A DNA stretch of 64,000 bases from NCBI RefSeq assembly GCF_048544455.1, contig NC_133538.1, forward strand, positions 3,998,658 to 4,062,657. Direction: 5' to 3'. The position numbers were made by a program, and so were the translations under genes. Below the pieces are notes generated by a model. The model ran no database searches. It saw nothing but the letters and a program-made list of their open reading frames with translations, and was not told the DNA's origin. The DNA comes from Silene latifolia. Its lineage: Eukaryota; Streptophyta; Magnoliopsida; Caryophyllales; Caryophyllaceae. Of the stretch, positions 11,930-24,400 are shown in pieces; the first letter of the stretch is position 1; each line of letters begins with the position of its first letter.

Positions 11930-14900
11930 TGTGGACAAGGCCCTCGGGAACTGCGTCCACGGGATCCACACTAGGCATAATCGACTCGAGGTTCTTTCGA
12001 ATCGAATTAAGATAAATTAGAGTCGCCACCAAGTTTTTTGGGAACTTGGAACCGTTCAAGTCAACTTTACACCTTTCATCGAAAAGCATAAAGCCAATCG
12101 ACTACGAGTGATTAAAGATAAAGACTTGTACCCTATATCACTCGATTTGAATGACTCTCGTAATCCAATGGTATTTAGACGGATCCACAAACCATAGATC
12201 GTGAGTAAGGGGTGAGGGTACGTGTTAGGAAGCCCATAAGGACACCTAACCCCGCCCGTCGATAACGGCCTCTACTAAGTCAAGTATCGGATTTCAAACA
12301 AGGTCATAGCTACTACGATATATGATATGCAAACATCGTTTTAAAACCCTAACATGTGACAACAATTTCTATGTCGTTTTAGATGCAACTAAACTAACTT
12401 TGTCAAAGTTGTAATTTAGCATGTGGGTTGATTGATCTAACAACATATAAACGAAACAAACAAGGCTTGATGGGAGTGGGGGAGCCGTTGGGATCTACCC
12501 TATTACAACCCAGGCATTTCATGCCGACATAACGATAAATTAAAGATACAACTCGATCTAAAATACAATGCTATACATAAAACCGTACAAGACGCATTAT
12601 ACGGCCAATTCGGCCTAGCGAAACGTGCACAAAGGGGTGGCCCACGGCTCACATGACTCACGGCCTTGGGTCACTCCTCGTAATGTGTGCTTTCACTTAA
12701 TCTTATCGAATTAGACATTGGGTCACGCACCAAAGCATGCATTAGCATAAATCGGGCCATGTTGCTTTAAACAACATGCGATTTACTACGCTCTTACATG
12801 CATTAGGGCACAACCATCTAACCAAATAAGAGTAAGGTTTTTGAAAGAGGTTTTGACTCGATAAGAGAAAACTAACTTGAAAATTACAAACAAACTACCA
12901 AAAACGACTCGATAAACAAAGTAATTACAAGATACGAAATAACGAGATAAAGATGAGAAAACAACGAGAAAAGGGACTACAAGGACACGGCCAAACACGG
13001 CCTACACGATCTAGCATACCCTAATCCTTAGGTTAGATTCATTAGGTTAGATAGATGATTGCGAAACGGGATAGAAAACAAGTTAGAAAACGAGTTAGAA
13101 ACAACGTTGATCGATTGGAAGGATGTCGCGCAAAGGTGTATTCTACACGGCCTAAGGGGTCAAATTAGGTCAAGTTCGCTAATTAAATTAACACATCGAG
13201 TGTTAATAAGAAGGTGCTAATCACGCACTCTTATACTAGCGAGAAATTATGTGAAAGAGAGAGATGTATTCAATTAAGTTACAGAATTGTTAATCGGTTT
13301 TAAAAGCTATGTCGATGTACCCTAAAGTGTCTAATTAGGTTATTAAACTGATCTAATGTCATCTAAACGAGTTATATGTTAACAATCAGAGGTCATACTA
13401 ACATGTAAATGGTCCAGGGGTGGGTCGAATTACACGAAACAAAAGAGGGGTCAAAAGCGAAGAGCGAAGTTAGAATTCGTTTTATTAATGCCCTACCTTG
13501 AACACGAGGATATGTAAATGAGACGGGGGTGTACGACCGACTGATGTAGCGGTTTCTTTCCCATCTCAAGTCAACGCGGGTGTTCTTGGTGGTACTTTAA
13601 CTCATACTCGGACTAAACTAGTTTCATAGTTAATAATAACAATCGATAAATAAAAACGATAAACAAACAAAAACGAACTATAATAAACAAACATAAAAAA
13701 CAAAATAAAAGGGAGAAAGAAGAGGATTTGATGCACCCTCAACCTACATGTATCGTTGACACCGTCTTGAGTCGTAATCGATCGTAGATTTTATCTTGAG
13801 AGGCCGTCGTCGACGAAGAAACAAAGCAAACAACACGTTTTTTGCAAATCTGGACAGCAACTTTCAAACAGCGATTTCTCTCTCGTTTCACGGTGAAAAT
13901 TCGATTTAAAAGATGTTTTGAAAACTAGAAAGAGAGGAGAACAGAGATCTTAAAACAATCCCTGCTCTTTTTGAGTTATTGAGCACGAAAAACGAGCACA
14001 AACAGAACTGGACAGACAGGGAAAAGCCGCGAAAACAGAGTGTATAACACTCTGTGTTTCGAGGGAATTCGTGTACTCTCAAGGGCAATTTGGCTCGTAA
14101 ATCTTTGTCTAATATGTATATGGATGTTGTGTGGTTAATTTGGAATAAGAAAATCGAATTTTGATGGAGGTTTGAAGGGAGAACGAATGGTTTCAAAGAG
14201 GACACACAAACTGATTCTCTGTTTGTATGTCGGTTTTGTCTAGGGTTTTTGGGAGGCAATTAGGGTTTTTTTCTGGAGTTTAAAGCTTGTAAGTGAAGGT
14301 AGTATGTATGGAGAACTTAGATGAATGAATTTATGGTGAAGGGGTGGTATTTATAAGGAGTTAAGGTAGGGTAAAAGGGGGGAGAGGCAGACGGGCTCGG
14401 TTTGCACATAGCTGCTGTCCAGCAGCTTTTGTGAGGGTTTGAGAGGGTTTGTGAGGGGTTTTCTTGGTGTTTAAGCTAAGGTAATATGGGTAGGATATTA
14501 GGGTATGGGTTAGGGTTAATGGGCACGGGTTTTGGTGGTGTTTGGAGCGGGTTTTGGGCTCGGAATTTGGCACGCAAAACAGGGGGGTTGCTCGTGTTTT
14601 ATGCGGGCTGTTGGGGGGTGTTTGGGACGGGATTTGGGCCGTGGTTATGGGGTTCGAACTGGGTTGGATGGGTAGAGGCTTAGGTTGGTTAGTGTACTCG
14701 AGATTCGTGCCAATTCGTAAAGAAAACGGGCTCAAAAACCGAGCTATAATCGAGCTCCAAAACACGTGTTTAAAACGAGTTTTTTCGATTTTTAAATCGA
14801 TTTTTCAAATCGATTAACACATTAAAATAAATGATCTTTCAAATCAAATATACTCATAAAATGATTTTTCAAATCAAATATTTATTTTATTTTCCATAAA

Positions 14901-15131
14901 ATAAACTTGAGAAAATAAACTCAAAATAAAGTAAAATGAATTCACCTTAAAAAAGCTTTAATTTAAATATCATTTAAATTAATAAAATACTCCGTCGACA
15001 ACGCTCATTCTACATCGTAAAACGAACCCAAATAATGACAATGACAACTAATAAATACATGTGTCCTATCATCATCGGGTGTTTGTCGGGTTCTCTATAA
15101 ATTCCAATATCGACGGATACGGGTATCTACA
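11930..15131 (-). repeat. Ogre-like element, 5' LTR (right copy)
   Basis: This is the partner of 3174-6361. It has TG...CA ends, and the flank caaag directly follows at 15132. It is read on the minus strand, entering the internal region at 11929. Confidence 0.85.
14348..14355 (-). promoter_or_regulatory. TATA box of the Ogre-like 5' LTR
   Basis: TATAAATA reads on the minus strand in the LTR, about 780 bases after its TG start. The same box is at 5590-5597 in the other LTR. Position and sequence fit a Pol II core promoter; this is inference. Confidence 0.5.
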
Positions 15132-16318
15132 CAAAGGTTAGGCTCTTATTGCACAATTAACCCAAGTACCACACACACAAAAATCAAATTTTAGTCTCGG
15201 GAACCCTAATTTTCGACGCATACAAATTTGGGCAAATTTTCAACATGAAAATTTCATATTTGTCATCAATAGTGTGGTTGAAAATTCATTACCACTATGA
15301 ATTAAACAAAAACATGCAAATAATTGATAACACTTGAAGAAATTAGAGTACATCGTAACAAAATCAAATTGGGATAAACAAGAGGAAAAAGAAAATCACT
15401 TACTTTGCTTAATTATTGAAGATTAAGGAGAAGAAATGGAGTAGAAATCTCAAATCCAAGTGGCAAGGCACAACCATAGAGTTTGAAAAATATTTTTAGA
15501 GAGATTTTAGATTTGGTATTATGAAGAATGAAGAAGGAATGAATGAGATAAGAAAGAGCATGGTACACAATTGTCACGAGTTTGCAACCTAGAATAGTGC
15601 ACTCGGTCGAGTGCTAAGTCCACGCGGTCAAGTGCCATCTTCACTCGGTCGAGTGCCCATTTTTCCAGAAATATTCCAGATTCTGGAAAATGGTCCACTC
15701 GGTCAAGTGTCTAGTACTCGGTCTAGTATTGACTCGCACTCGGTTGGGTGCTTCACTATGGTTTGCAATTTCCGACTTGGAAACAAAGAGTATCGTCCCT
15801 GCAACAAAAGATAAATGTTCGGAAGTCCACCGGCTATCAGTGACTCATTCCGAGTTAGATTACGCGTCATCACTCTTACCATTTCCGATATACTATTTCT
15901 AACTAACGACTATTATACTAACAACCGTTACTAACAACATGTACGGTAGTATGATACCAAGTAACGAAACTAATGTGCCTCACACAATAACATACAGTAA
16001 TCATTCCTAAAGCACGTCACACACATCCATCCATTCACCCAACTTTCACATGTTAACATACAATATATCATAGATAATCACACAATGGAAGAACCTTATC
16101 AACTTGCTATAACAAACATGTATGACATCACATTTCACATAGCGTTCACCCATACTTATAACCACCCTCGTAGTGACGAACCAAGACAATAGGATCTAGA
16201 TTTGAAATGAGGGCCCCTACTCATCCAAAGCCGACCTCCTATTATACTTATGCCAGGTTCATTTTATTAGACAGACCTAGGTTCATTTCAGTTCATTTAT
16301 TTAGGTTCCAGAATCGTC
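15132..16318 (-). other. Element A leader (between primer site and Ogre insertion)
   Basis: Non-coding leader of element A. It begins with the duplicated caaag and the rest of the split ~139-bp repeat. At 15598-15745 it holds a run of ACTCGGTCGAGTG-type motifs. The 16190-16318 part resembles 25740-25870 of element C in inverse orientation. No convincing ORF. Confidence 0.55.
15598..15745. repeat. Dispersed near-palindromes of the CTCGGTCGAG type
   Basis: At least five copies of (A)CTCGGTCGAGTG or one- to three-base variants are spaced by roughly 20-25 bases. The LTR of the same element carries a second cluster near 17805-17930. Element C has the equivalent CTCGATCGAG clusters. Confidence 0.65.
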
Positions 16319-16330
16319 GCTCTGATACAA
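16319..16330 (-). promoter_or_regulatory. Primer-binding site of element A (initiator tRNA-Met type)
   Basis: On the minus strand the LTR end ...GATTACA is followed by AAG and then TTGTATCAGAGC. This is one base from the standard plant TGGTATCAGAGC site, with the same spacing as in element C. Confidence 0.7.
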
Positions 16331-16333
16331 CTT

Positions 16334-18052
16334 TGTAATCGAAAGATGTCACCATCTCGGTTTTCCGAGACAGTGAATCGGAATTACAATTAAGTAACAT
16401 TTTATATGAATGACATGTTTAAAGAATTACATACGAATAAATGAATAATACAAGTCATGACTACTATAACCTTTCTAATACAACTATGTCGACTAGCATG
16501 TGATGACTCGAATGAACTCTAATGCTCGTGGCTCGGCCCGTCCCGCTCGTTACTAAAACCAAACATGTACTCAAACTGCTCCCCATATGATCAAAAATAT
16601 CATATGGATCAATATAGGCCACTCTAATTAAAGCAGGTGATGATTTACACACAGCCAACACATGCCAGTTTCGATAATACAAATACTCTAAACACGACAT
16701 ATGTATGTAAATATGCAACGCATCCATGAAGTACACAAGACACAAGTTACCATCCGCCACGACTCTGCAACCACCTCACCGGTACCAGGAACAAGTCTAC
16801 GGTATCAATAATCCGGTGACGGCACCGAAGCACCGCCCACCAAACAGCTGGACCGCAGCCCGTAAAACAGGTACTCGGAACACGTCCGTGGTTCCGAGAT
16901 CGGGCGCTAACCGGACCCTTGCCAGGCGTCGTGACACCACATCAGCCCCTCCGTACTCAAGTCATAAACGTGCATGTCCCTCTTAGAGTGGGAAGCTCCA
17001 AGAGGTGACCCAAGCGTAAGACGGTCTCCCGACCCGTCTTATGTCTCCTCAACAACCAAATATCACCGCCACAACTACACCATATCCTCCAACATATACG
17101 ACAATCACAGTGAATGCAATATGAAACACAATATGCTAATATACGACTCATTATGAGACACACTCCCAAAAATGCCATGAACACCAATTCCTCAAATATT
17201 CCGACTCTTTTAGTCGCCATAACTCAATATCATGCTAATATGCATTTTCAACAACAACATGAGACTCGTAACTTATATAATGAAGGCAAGGACAGTGGAC
17301 ATACAAACAAACATTTATATTACCAAAACCGAGTAGGAAAATCCTACCTTTTAGCGTACTTCACAAGCAACTCGAAACATGCAAGATCCTATCTCATAAA
17401 ACCATCTCATCCTACATAAATCACATAATAACCATCACAACACATCCTGTATAACTTTACTATGTAAAACCCCTTATTATTACCCATTAGTTACTCATAT
17501 TACTCTTACTAATTACCAATTAATTTTCCCATCAAAAACCTCCCAAAAGTTAGGGCTAAAATAAAAAAAAATAAAAAAAAATAAAGAGAGAGAGAGAGAA
17601 AAGGTAGATCTTAACTTATAAGGTGAAAGGGAGATGGAAAAGGGTGTAGATCTTCAAACCCAAGCTTAGCATCCATAGAGAGGGTTTTACGAGATTTTTA
17701 GAGAGAAGAGAGGGGATTTGGAGGTTTAGAGAGAAAGAGGGAAATGATTTAGGGTTAGGTGAAAAAGGGGTCCCGACATAGGTTATATCACCTTCTGGCA
17801 TAGTGCACTCGGTTGAGTGTTGGCCGAGTACCACTTACTCGGTCAAGTACTGCCTATACTCGGCCGAATGACAACTACTCGGTCCACTACACCTCCCACG
17901 AGGTTCACTGCACACTCACTTGGTCTATTATAGGTTATACTTGGTCCAATGTACACCCATACCTCACTCATGAGTGGCCTCTTATCAAGCCTTATGGTCC
18001 TCTCACTCATCACAAGGTTCCTTTCTAAGTCTCCAATTATCCGGGTATTACA
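16334..18052 (-). repeat. Element A 5' LTR
   Basis: Read on the minus strand, it starts TGTAATACCCGG at 18052 and ends GATTACA at 16334, with the primer site beside it. Near its 3' end it shares the ACTGTCTCGG..AACCGAGATGGT motif with the LTRs of C (25603-25630) and F (19722-19750). It contains an A/GA-rich low-complexity tract at 17560-17600 and a CTCGGTCGAG-like cluster at 17805-17930. The partner LTR is outside the window. Confidence 0.75.
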
Positions 18053-19809
18053 CTGGCGTACTAAGTCATTAGAGGTGGTTTAGACGGAGCATTTGTGTTT
18101 CTATATTTTATTTCCTAATATAACTCTGTCCTACCTAAACTATAAATACCCCTATATCCTAAACCCTAATTACTTTTATAATCCTAAAAACACAATTACA
18201 TATCATGTATAACCAAGAGGAGAGAAAAGGAGAAAACCGTGAGGGACAAGAAAGGGGAAGGAAGAGGGCAACCCATATTTCCGTCTTACTGTTCATACCT
18301 TTGTTCGTAAGTTATTCTACACTAGCCTAGTTACCATTCCCAATTCATTAATTATTGTTGTCTCGAATTGTTCATGGGGACAGGTTAACCGAGAACAAGC
18401 CTGGCCTAATTGGATTTTGGGTTGATTGTATGGTACTTGTTCATGTTGTATCATTAAAATATTGTCTGATACCGTGTAGTACCGTAACCATGGTTAGTGT
18501 GAGGTTTGCTTGTGGTGCCCGTGACCTAGGGCAGGAAGGGTTCATTATTTTTTATCCTTGTAACGTTATGGATTAGTGATTGTTGCGATATCGTATGTTT
18601 AGGTGGTGATTTCGTAAGGAGCAATTCTAGCCTTTATGCCTCATTGTTGTTGTTTTGCTAAAGGTGGGAATACCCTACTCAACTCTACTCTTCGTATATA
18701 ATTCATATTGTAATTGAGATGCATGAAAATTGTAATTGAATGACCGAGTGATAAACGTTTGCTGACTGTCTAATGAGCTTGTCTATTGACATGTTGTACC
18801 TGTGTCGATAGACAGGCTATATAATGGTCAATCGACACATGGGCATTAAGTGACGGATTGGTTCTTCTCATTTGGTTATGTGTAATTTAATGAATGTTGA
18901 TTATCGTTATTGCTATATTTAATGTTGCCGCGGTTATTATTGATATGCAATACGAGTATTGTGATGAGTTGTGCATAGCACGGAGAGTGCTACTGCCAGT
19001 TGTGCATAGCAAGAGAGTTGTTACTGCCAGTTGTACATAGCAATAGAGTTGTTACTGCCAGTTGTGCATAGTACGGAGTGTACTATTGCCAGTTGAGCAT
19101 GGTACGGAAAGTACTACTACCAAACAGTTGAGCATAGCACGTGCCAAACAGTTGAACATAGCACGGTGTCGAGGGGGTTGTGCTACTGCCAGTATATAGT
19201 TGAGCATAGCACGGTGTTAAGGGAGTTGTGCTACTGCCAGTGAAATCATTGACTTGTATTCGGTATTGTTAAATGAGATGACGATGGCTTGAGACCGGTT
19301 GATTGTACTACTGTAGTTATTTAATTATATTTGAGCTAATACTATTGTTTAGGTTATTTCTACTCAACCTTTGATTGACTTAGCTTGTGTCTTGTGTCAA
19401 ATTGTCACCTATTTTTGGGGTAGCCTGTTTTGAACCGTTCAATAATTTTCGATTGATGAGGAGCAGTCTGATATAGCAGGTTTTGAAGTTTGAACTGGAT
19501 GTTAATGTGTTGTGAGGCTTTGGGGCGTGACATACAAGAGTGCAGGCCGAATAGCTGACTAAGTCTAGATATCACCTAGATACTTTATTCACTTTTACTA
19601 TTGTTTCGACTTCCGTTGTAACATATGTAATAACTCAGTTGGTTTCAGTTTATGTAAATAAGGAAATGTCTACATTGATTGAATTTACTTATAAAGTACC
19701 TTATATTGTTTACTTTTGTTATTCACTACCTCGGGCAACCGAGATGGTAACAGCCCTAGTTATCTTGGAATGTCTTGTTAAAGGCTCCTGGATAAATGGG
19801 GATGTTACA
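18053..19809 (+). mobile_element. LTR 'F', 3' portion, interrupted by element A
   Basis: It has a TATA-like TATAAATACC at 18141-18150, the CTCGGGCAACCGAGATGGTAA motif split across 19728-19748, and a GGATGTTACA end at 19809 like other LTRs here. No primer site follows, so it is a 3' LTR or solo LTR. Its 5' part must lie to the left of element A, outside the window. A hairpin array at 18967-19240 is its most striking part. Confidence 0.6.
18967..19240 (+). repeat. Array of 8 hairpin units (AGTTGTGCATAGCAC...GTGCTACTGCC)
   Basis: Eight units of 24-48 bases each start AGTTG(T/A)(G/A)CAT. Most contain a stem TAGCAC/GTGCTA around a short loop. In other units the arms become TAGTAC/GTACTA, or TAGCAA/TTGTTA with a wobble pair, so pairing is largely kept while sequence changes. 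The last two units have a longer loop with the same stem. One unit (19135-19146) has lost most of its right arm. Confidence 0.8.
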
Positions 19810-20093
19810 CCGTTTCCTATCCTTGACCGTTTGTTTGACATAGGTAAGAAATCCTTTTAAATCTTCAAAACTCCAACAACCACCACCATATCACCGTCAA
19901 CTCACTCCGACCACCACACCACTATACCACCACTTACCTTTGGCCATCACGTCACAGATAACAATCCTCACCCCACCACTGTTGCTCATCGGCGACCCCT
20001 CACCAACCGTCGACCACTGAAACTGGAACCTCTATTCCCGCAACAACCACCAATAACCCTAAAAATAACTCCCCTACCCACGAAATCCCCCTC
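19810..20093. other. Unassigned CCACCA-rich sequence
   Basis: No gene is recognised. The stretch is rich in CCACCACC/CACCAC trinucleotides and ends in CCCTC, the target-site duplication of the next solo LTR. It continues at 21767-21935 once that LTR is set aside. Confidence 0.4.
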
Positions 20094-21761
20094 TGATGTG
20101 TCTAATTTATATATGATTTTACTTCCTATTTTAGCTCGGTTTTATTTGATTATTGCACTTTTATAAGTGTATTTGTAAGCTAATTCCGTGTTCTAGGTAT
20201 TTTTGCTTGTATTCATTGCATTTTGTGGGAAATGAAGCATTCGGTATCTTTTTCCCGTCAAATTAGCAAGCACCAAAGTTCATAAAGCTAATGGAAACAA
20301 GACTTGACCATAGAAGGGCATTTTGGGAAGAATTGGAAAATACCGAGCATGAAACCAACTTGGGTTGGTGCACAAGTAAAGAAATGAAAATGAAAGTCCA
20401 AATAATCAAGTGAGGTTGCAAGCTTAGGATTCCCAATTGTGCATTTAGTCGAGGAATTAAGAGGCGTTAAGAGGTGTCATCGGATTCCATTTGCCAGTTA
20501 ATCAAGAATTAAAGGCCAATAACTCGGATTACCATGTCCCCGATCGGGGTGGGGTGTCCCCGATCGGGGTCACCTTCATTTATGTTGTTTACGTTTCATC
20601 CCCTTAGTCCTATATAAGGGGTGTTGAATCCGTCGTTTAGGATATACTTTTGATACGCTTAATCACACAAAAACTTCAGTTTTCAGAATAGTTTAGAATT
20701 CCTTTAAGCATTTCCTTATTGTTATAAACAATTTCCTTTAGGATTTCAAGTTATTAATTCAAGCTTTCAATTCAAGTTATTTGGGTTTTCATTTGTGTTC
20801 TCCTTATTCGAGTTCTATTTCCTTTGTTACGGTAATTTCATTTCTAGTATTATTTTGTTTATTCATTCGTCATTTTCGTTGTTACATTGTTTTCATTATC
20901 GTCATTAGCATTTTCATATTGTTATTAGTTTATTACATTTTATTACTAAGCTTTTGTCATCATAGTTTTTCTCTAGCAATTTCATATATACATTTCATCA
21001 TAGTTATTTTGCTAATCATATGTCATTATCATTATCTAGTTATTTTGTTAAGCATCACTTTTAATTATTTATTTTATTAACATCATTTAGCATTATTCTA
21101 ATTCTTAAATATTCATTTAGTTACAATTCTATTATCGTCATGTTTATCATATCATATGTTATTAGTTTAGTTTTCAATATGTGTGAATTGTCTATTTTGT
21201 CTAGGGATTAGGGGAGCCATGCATAAGTAGTACTTGTAAATATTGAATTAGGATGCTATAATATCGTTTAATAGTTTCTATCACATGCTTGTTTTATTTG
21301 CTAGTCTTTGATAATTGATCACTATCTTAGATAAAATTTGTTAATTCACTTTTAAAAGTCGAGAGGCACGAAATTGAATTAGACTAAGCATGTTTTAGAC
21401 CGATCTAGTAATTGCGAGAGCTCGCTAGAACCCCTTCTATGGTTGACAATAAGGCCGAGAGGTGGTTGTCATTTGACCTAAACAATTATCGTTGTTATCT
21501 ATTCCTAGTTTAACATGAGCATTTACATAATTGCATGTGTGACCCGACTCTCCTAGAATATTTTATCATTATTAATTTTACATTATTTTATCACAAGTTT
21601 ACCAACCAAACCAAACAAATAATCGTAACCGACCTTGATAAAATTCTATTCATAGCATTTCACTACGCAACTCTCGTCTCCTTGTGTTCGACCCCTACTT
21701 TACTACATTCATTTGTTAGCCAAGTTTAGGGTATTTTTGTTAGGTGTGCGATAGCCTATCA
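20094..21761 (+). mobile_element. Solo LTR, TSD ccctc
   Basis: TGATGTGTCTAA at 20094 and GCGATAGCCTATCA ending at 21761 form TG...CA ends. The 5-base duplication ccctc is present at 20089-20093 and 21762-21766. There is no internal region, so a full element was reduced to one LTR by LTR-LTR recombination. A T-rich tract spans 20780-21180. Two perfect CCCCGATCGGGG palindromes sit at 20537-20571. Confidence 0.85.
20537..20571. repeat. Two CCCCGATCGGGG palindromes
   Basis: Two copies of GTCCCCGATCGGGGT lie back to back with a short GGGGT connector. Each is a perfect 12-base palindrome in the U3 part of the solo LTR. Confidence 0.8.
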
Positions 21762-21766
21762 CCCTC

Positions 21767-21935
21767 CCCCACCCCCAGTAAATGTTGATTACGAATGGTG
21801 GAGAGAGAGTCGACGAGATGGTGAGGTCAGCCATAGAAAGACTCGCTGGCTTGAGGCGATTACGGGGGTGGATTTAGTGATTATCAGTGGTGATGATTGG
21901 TGGTTAAGAGAGGTAATTATTAAAGGGTATCTTAT
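21767..21935. other. Unassigned short host segment between two solo LTRs
   Basis: About 170 bases rich in GGTGATG/TGGTGG, without a recognisable gene. It carries the TSD ccctc at its left edge and cttat (21931-21935) at its right edge. Confidence 0.4.
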
Positions 21936-24400
21936 TATAACACCCCGTAAATTTGAAGACCTTTATTATATTTTAAAAGTAATATTTTAATTTATTTTAA
22001 TTTTATATTAATTTATTTGAAATAAAATTTATTTGATAAAATATAATCTTATTTTATTTTGAAGAAATGTAATTATTTTTGATAGTTTAGAAATGTTTAA
22101 AAGTGATTTAAACTATATTTAAACCTTGCCCTTTGATAAAATAGATTTCGGATAAAAGTCGTAAAATTGGGATTTTCCCATTTCTTACGGTCGTTGGGTA
22201 AACGAGTTTGGATATTGAGCATATGAGTACTTGATCTTTTAGTAAAATCATGTTTAAGAACTTTAATATTCTCGGAAATCGCGTTCGACGAATATTTCTA
22301 ATTACCGTCGAAGTGAACCCAAAACGTAAACAATTAACCACCCTCCCCTTGCCATTTGGACCGACCAACCCCCTCCATTTGTCCCCTCTTTCAATCTTCA
22401 TTTCCTTCATTCTCAATCTATCTCCTCCTTCTCTCAAACACCAAAACCCTATCAAAATAACCTCCTTACAATCTCTAAAACCACCATAAATCCTTCATTT
22501 CTCCACCAATTTACATAAAACTTATATATTTGGAATCCTCTCTTCAATTCTCATCTACTAGTAAGCTTTATTTTCATTTCCCTCAATTTTGTTTCGGGTC
22601 TTATCTTTTTAGGGTTTCGAATTTAGGACTAATTTATGTGTTTTTGTTGTTCTTATAGGTGAAGAATATGAAGATGAGTTAGGAGACTCATATATTGTTG
22701 AAAATTATGCATAATTTTGGGTTTTAGAAGCTTTCTCAAGTTATTACTTGTCTCTTTGCTAGCTTAAGGTAACTATTCCGAGTTACTCGACGATTTAATG
22801 TCACATTAGTGTTGTTTATGATGTGTTGGATGCTTATGTGATTAATAACATGTTAACTTTAATTTTCACATGAATTGTTGTTGTTAAAGTTTGTTGAATA
22901 TGTTGTTTTTCACATGTATAAGTATTGAAACGAAATGGGTATTGTTGATTGTTGCTTGAGACGGTATTAAATTGAGCTTGAAACGGATTTTGGTAGGAAA
23001 AAGGGAAAAGGGGCGGAAAAACCACCCAAAACAACCCGTAAAGGGGCGCAGTTCAGGCCCGGTTCAGGCCCGGTTCATGGCCCGTTGTGTGGGTCGGGTC
23101 TTGGGTCTATTGTCTGATGTTTTAGGTCTTTTGTTTGCGTATTTATGTATTTTGGTATTTTTAGCATGCGGGTAATCATTATTATGCGAGAATTTAATTG
23201 AATTGGATATTTTGTAAGTTGGAATATATTTCCTTATGTTGATAGTTTTTCACATGATAGAAATTGGAAATGGCATGAGAATGATATTGTGAGGAATTTT
23301 GTGATTTGGGCCAAAGTAGGCCAAGACTAAGTGGGCGCGATTGACCGAACGAGTTTGGTCAAACTAGGTTTAAACCGGTCAGCCTCGATTTGACCGATGA
23401 CCCGTCGCGGGACTCGGGTCGAGGGTTTGTATTTTGAAGTGAGATTGGTTGTTATTGGATGTTTTATGTGTATGCCTTGATATTTGTAATTATCATTTCA
23501 CATGTTGGTTGTTGGATGCTTTGGATGCCTTATGCTTGAGTCTTGTTGCCTCTTTGCCATTTTAGCTTGTTCTCATGGATTATGGTACTGTTGGTTAGCT
23601 GGAATTTGGATTATTATTGATATTGGAGATATTGTTGGATTGTCAGCTGAATATACTCTTGCGTAGCCTTTCATATGTTAGGGTGTGTATGATCATTTGT
23701 GTGTGCAAGTTTGGACTCTTTGCCCCTCTTATGGTTAAGTGGGTGTCCTACTTGTCTTGTGTGGTGTTGGTATCTTAGACCATCGTCATAGATAGGCCCT
23801 TATAGTCTTTGACGAGTGTATGTTCACCGCTTAATAGCCTTTGTGTCTTAGCTTGGTGGGTTTATATCCAAGTTAGAGTATGACCTCCTGACGTACTCTT
23901 AGAAGTATGTGGTCAGCTTAAGTACTAGCCAACCCTTTGGTGGACTCCTTAGGGGTACTCATGTGTTGTTATCATGGGTCTTGGATGTGGTAGTTTTCCG
24001 CATGTCGATTGTGTCCGCACGAGGTTTAGGATCGGACTAGGGTGTTTACCTTACCTCGTGGTATAGACTCGAGTTACAGAGTGACTATTGACTGTACTAA
24101 GAACTTATGCCTGTCTCTAGATATATTGTCCTTTCTTGTTTGATGATTCTATGAATCAAAGAAGGTGAGATGCAAGCCGGCTATGGTTGATAGAGTTTGG
24201 ATTCCTGGATGTTATGTGATTCACATGATAGTGTAGTATGAGTCGATCTAGTATTCACATGCTAGGACTATGTGTTGTTATATTGTTGTTCACATGATAG
24301 GCACGATTGTCTAGCATCTATATGCTAAGGCTATGTGTTATTCATATTCATATTCTTATGTTTACATGTTATATTAATTATGACATTTCGTGGCTGGGAG

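Larger units (their letters stand above)
3174..15131 (-). mobile_element. Ogre-like (Ty3/gypsy, Tat clade) LTR retrotransposon, gag only
   Basis: Two LTRs of about 3.2 kb (3174-6361 and 11930-15131) flank about 5.6 kb of internal DNA. The target-site duplication caaag is intact at 3169-3173 and 15132-15136. Gag lies on the minus strand, so transcription runs right to left: 11930-15131 is the 5' LTR and 3174-6361 the 3' LTR. Beside the 5' LTR is a primer-site-like stretch, and beside the 3' LTR are purine-tract-like AGTGGGGGCTC copies. No protease, reverse transcriptase, RNase H or integrase is visible between 6362 and 9355, so this is a deletion derivative. Very long LTRs and the gag type fit Ogre; the family call is from memory. 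Confidence 0.8.
684..18052 (-). mobile_element. Element A: non-autonomous LTR retrotransposon with Athila-ORF1-like gene, left end outside window
   Basis: The element reads right to left. Its 5' LTR is 16334-18052, an initiator-Met-type primer site follows at 16319-16330, then a repeat-rich leader, then the broken accessory ORF (2456 down to 740). It is interrupted by the Ogre-like element 3174-15131. The leader just inside the primer site resembles the same region of element C (25740-25870), so A and C belong to one loose family. No gag, protease, reverse transcriptase or integrase is visible, so it probably depended on enzymes from another element. The right flank ctggc (18053-18057) is the presumed target-site duplication; the left copy is not in the window. 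Confidence 0.7.

Noticed and set aside
22108..22489. Overlapping ORFs on both strands in the solo LTR
   Set aside because: Opposing frames in non-coding LTR sequence with no domain or codon-bias support.
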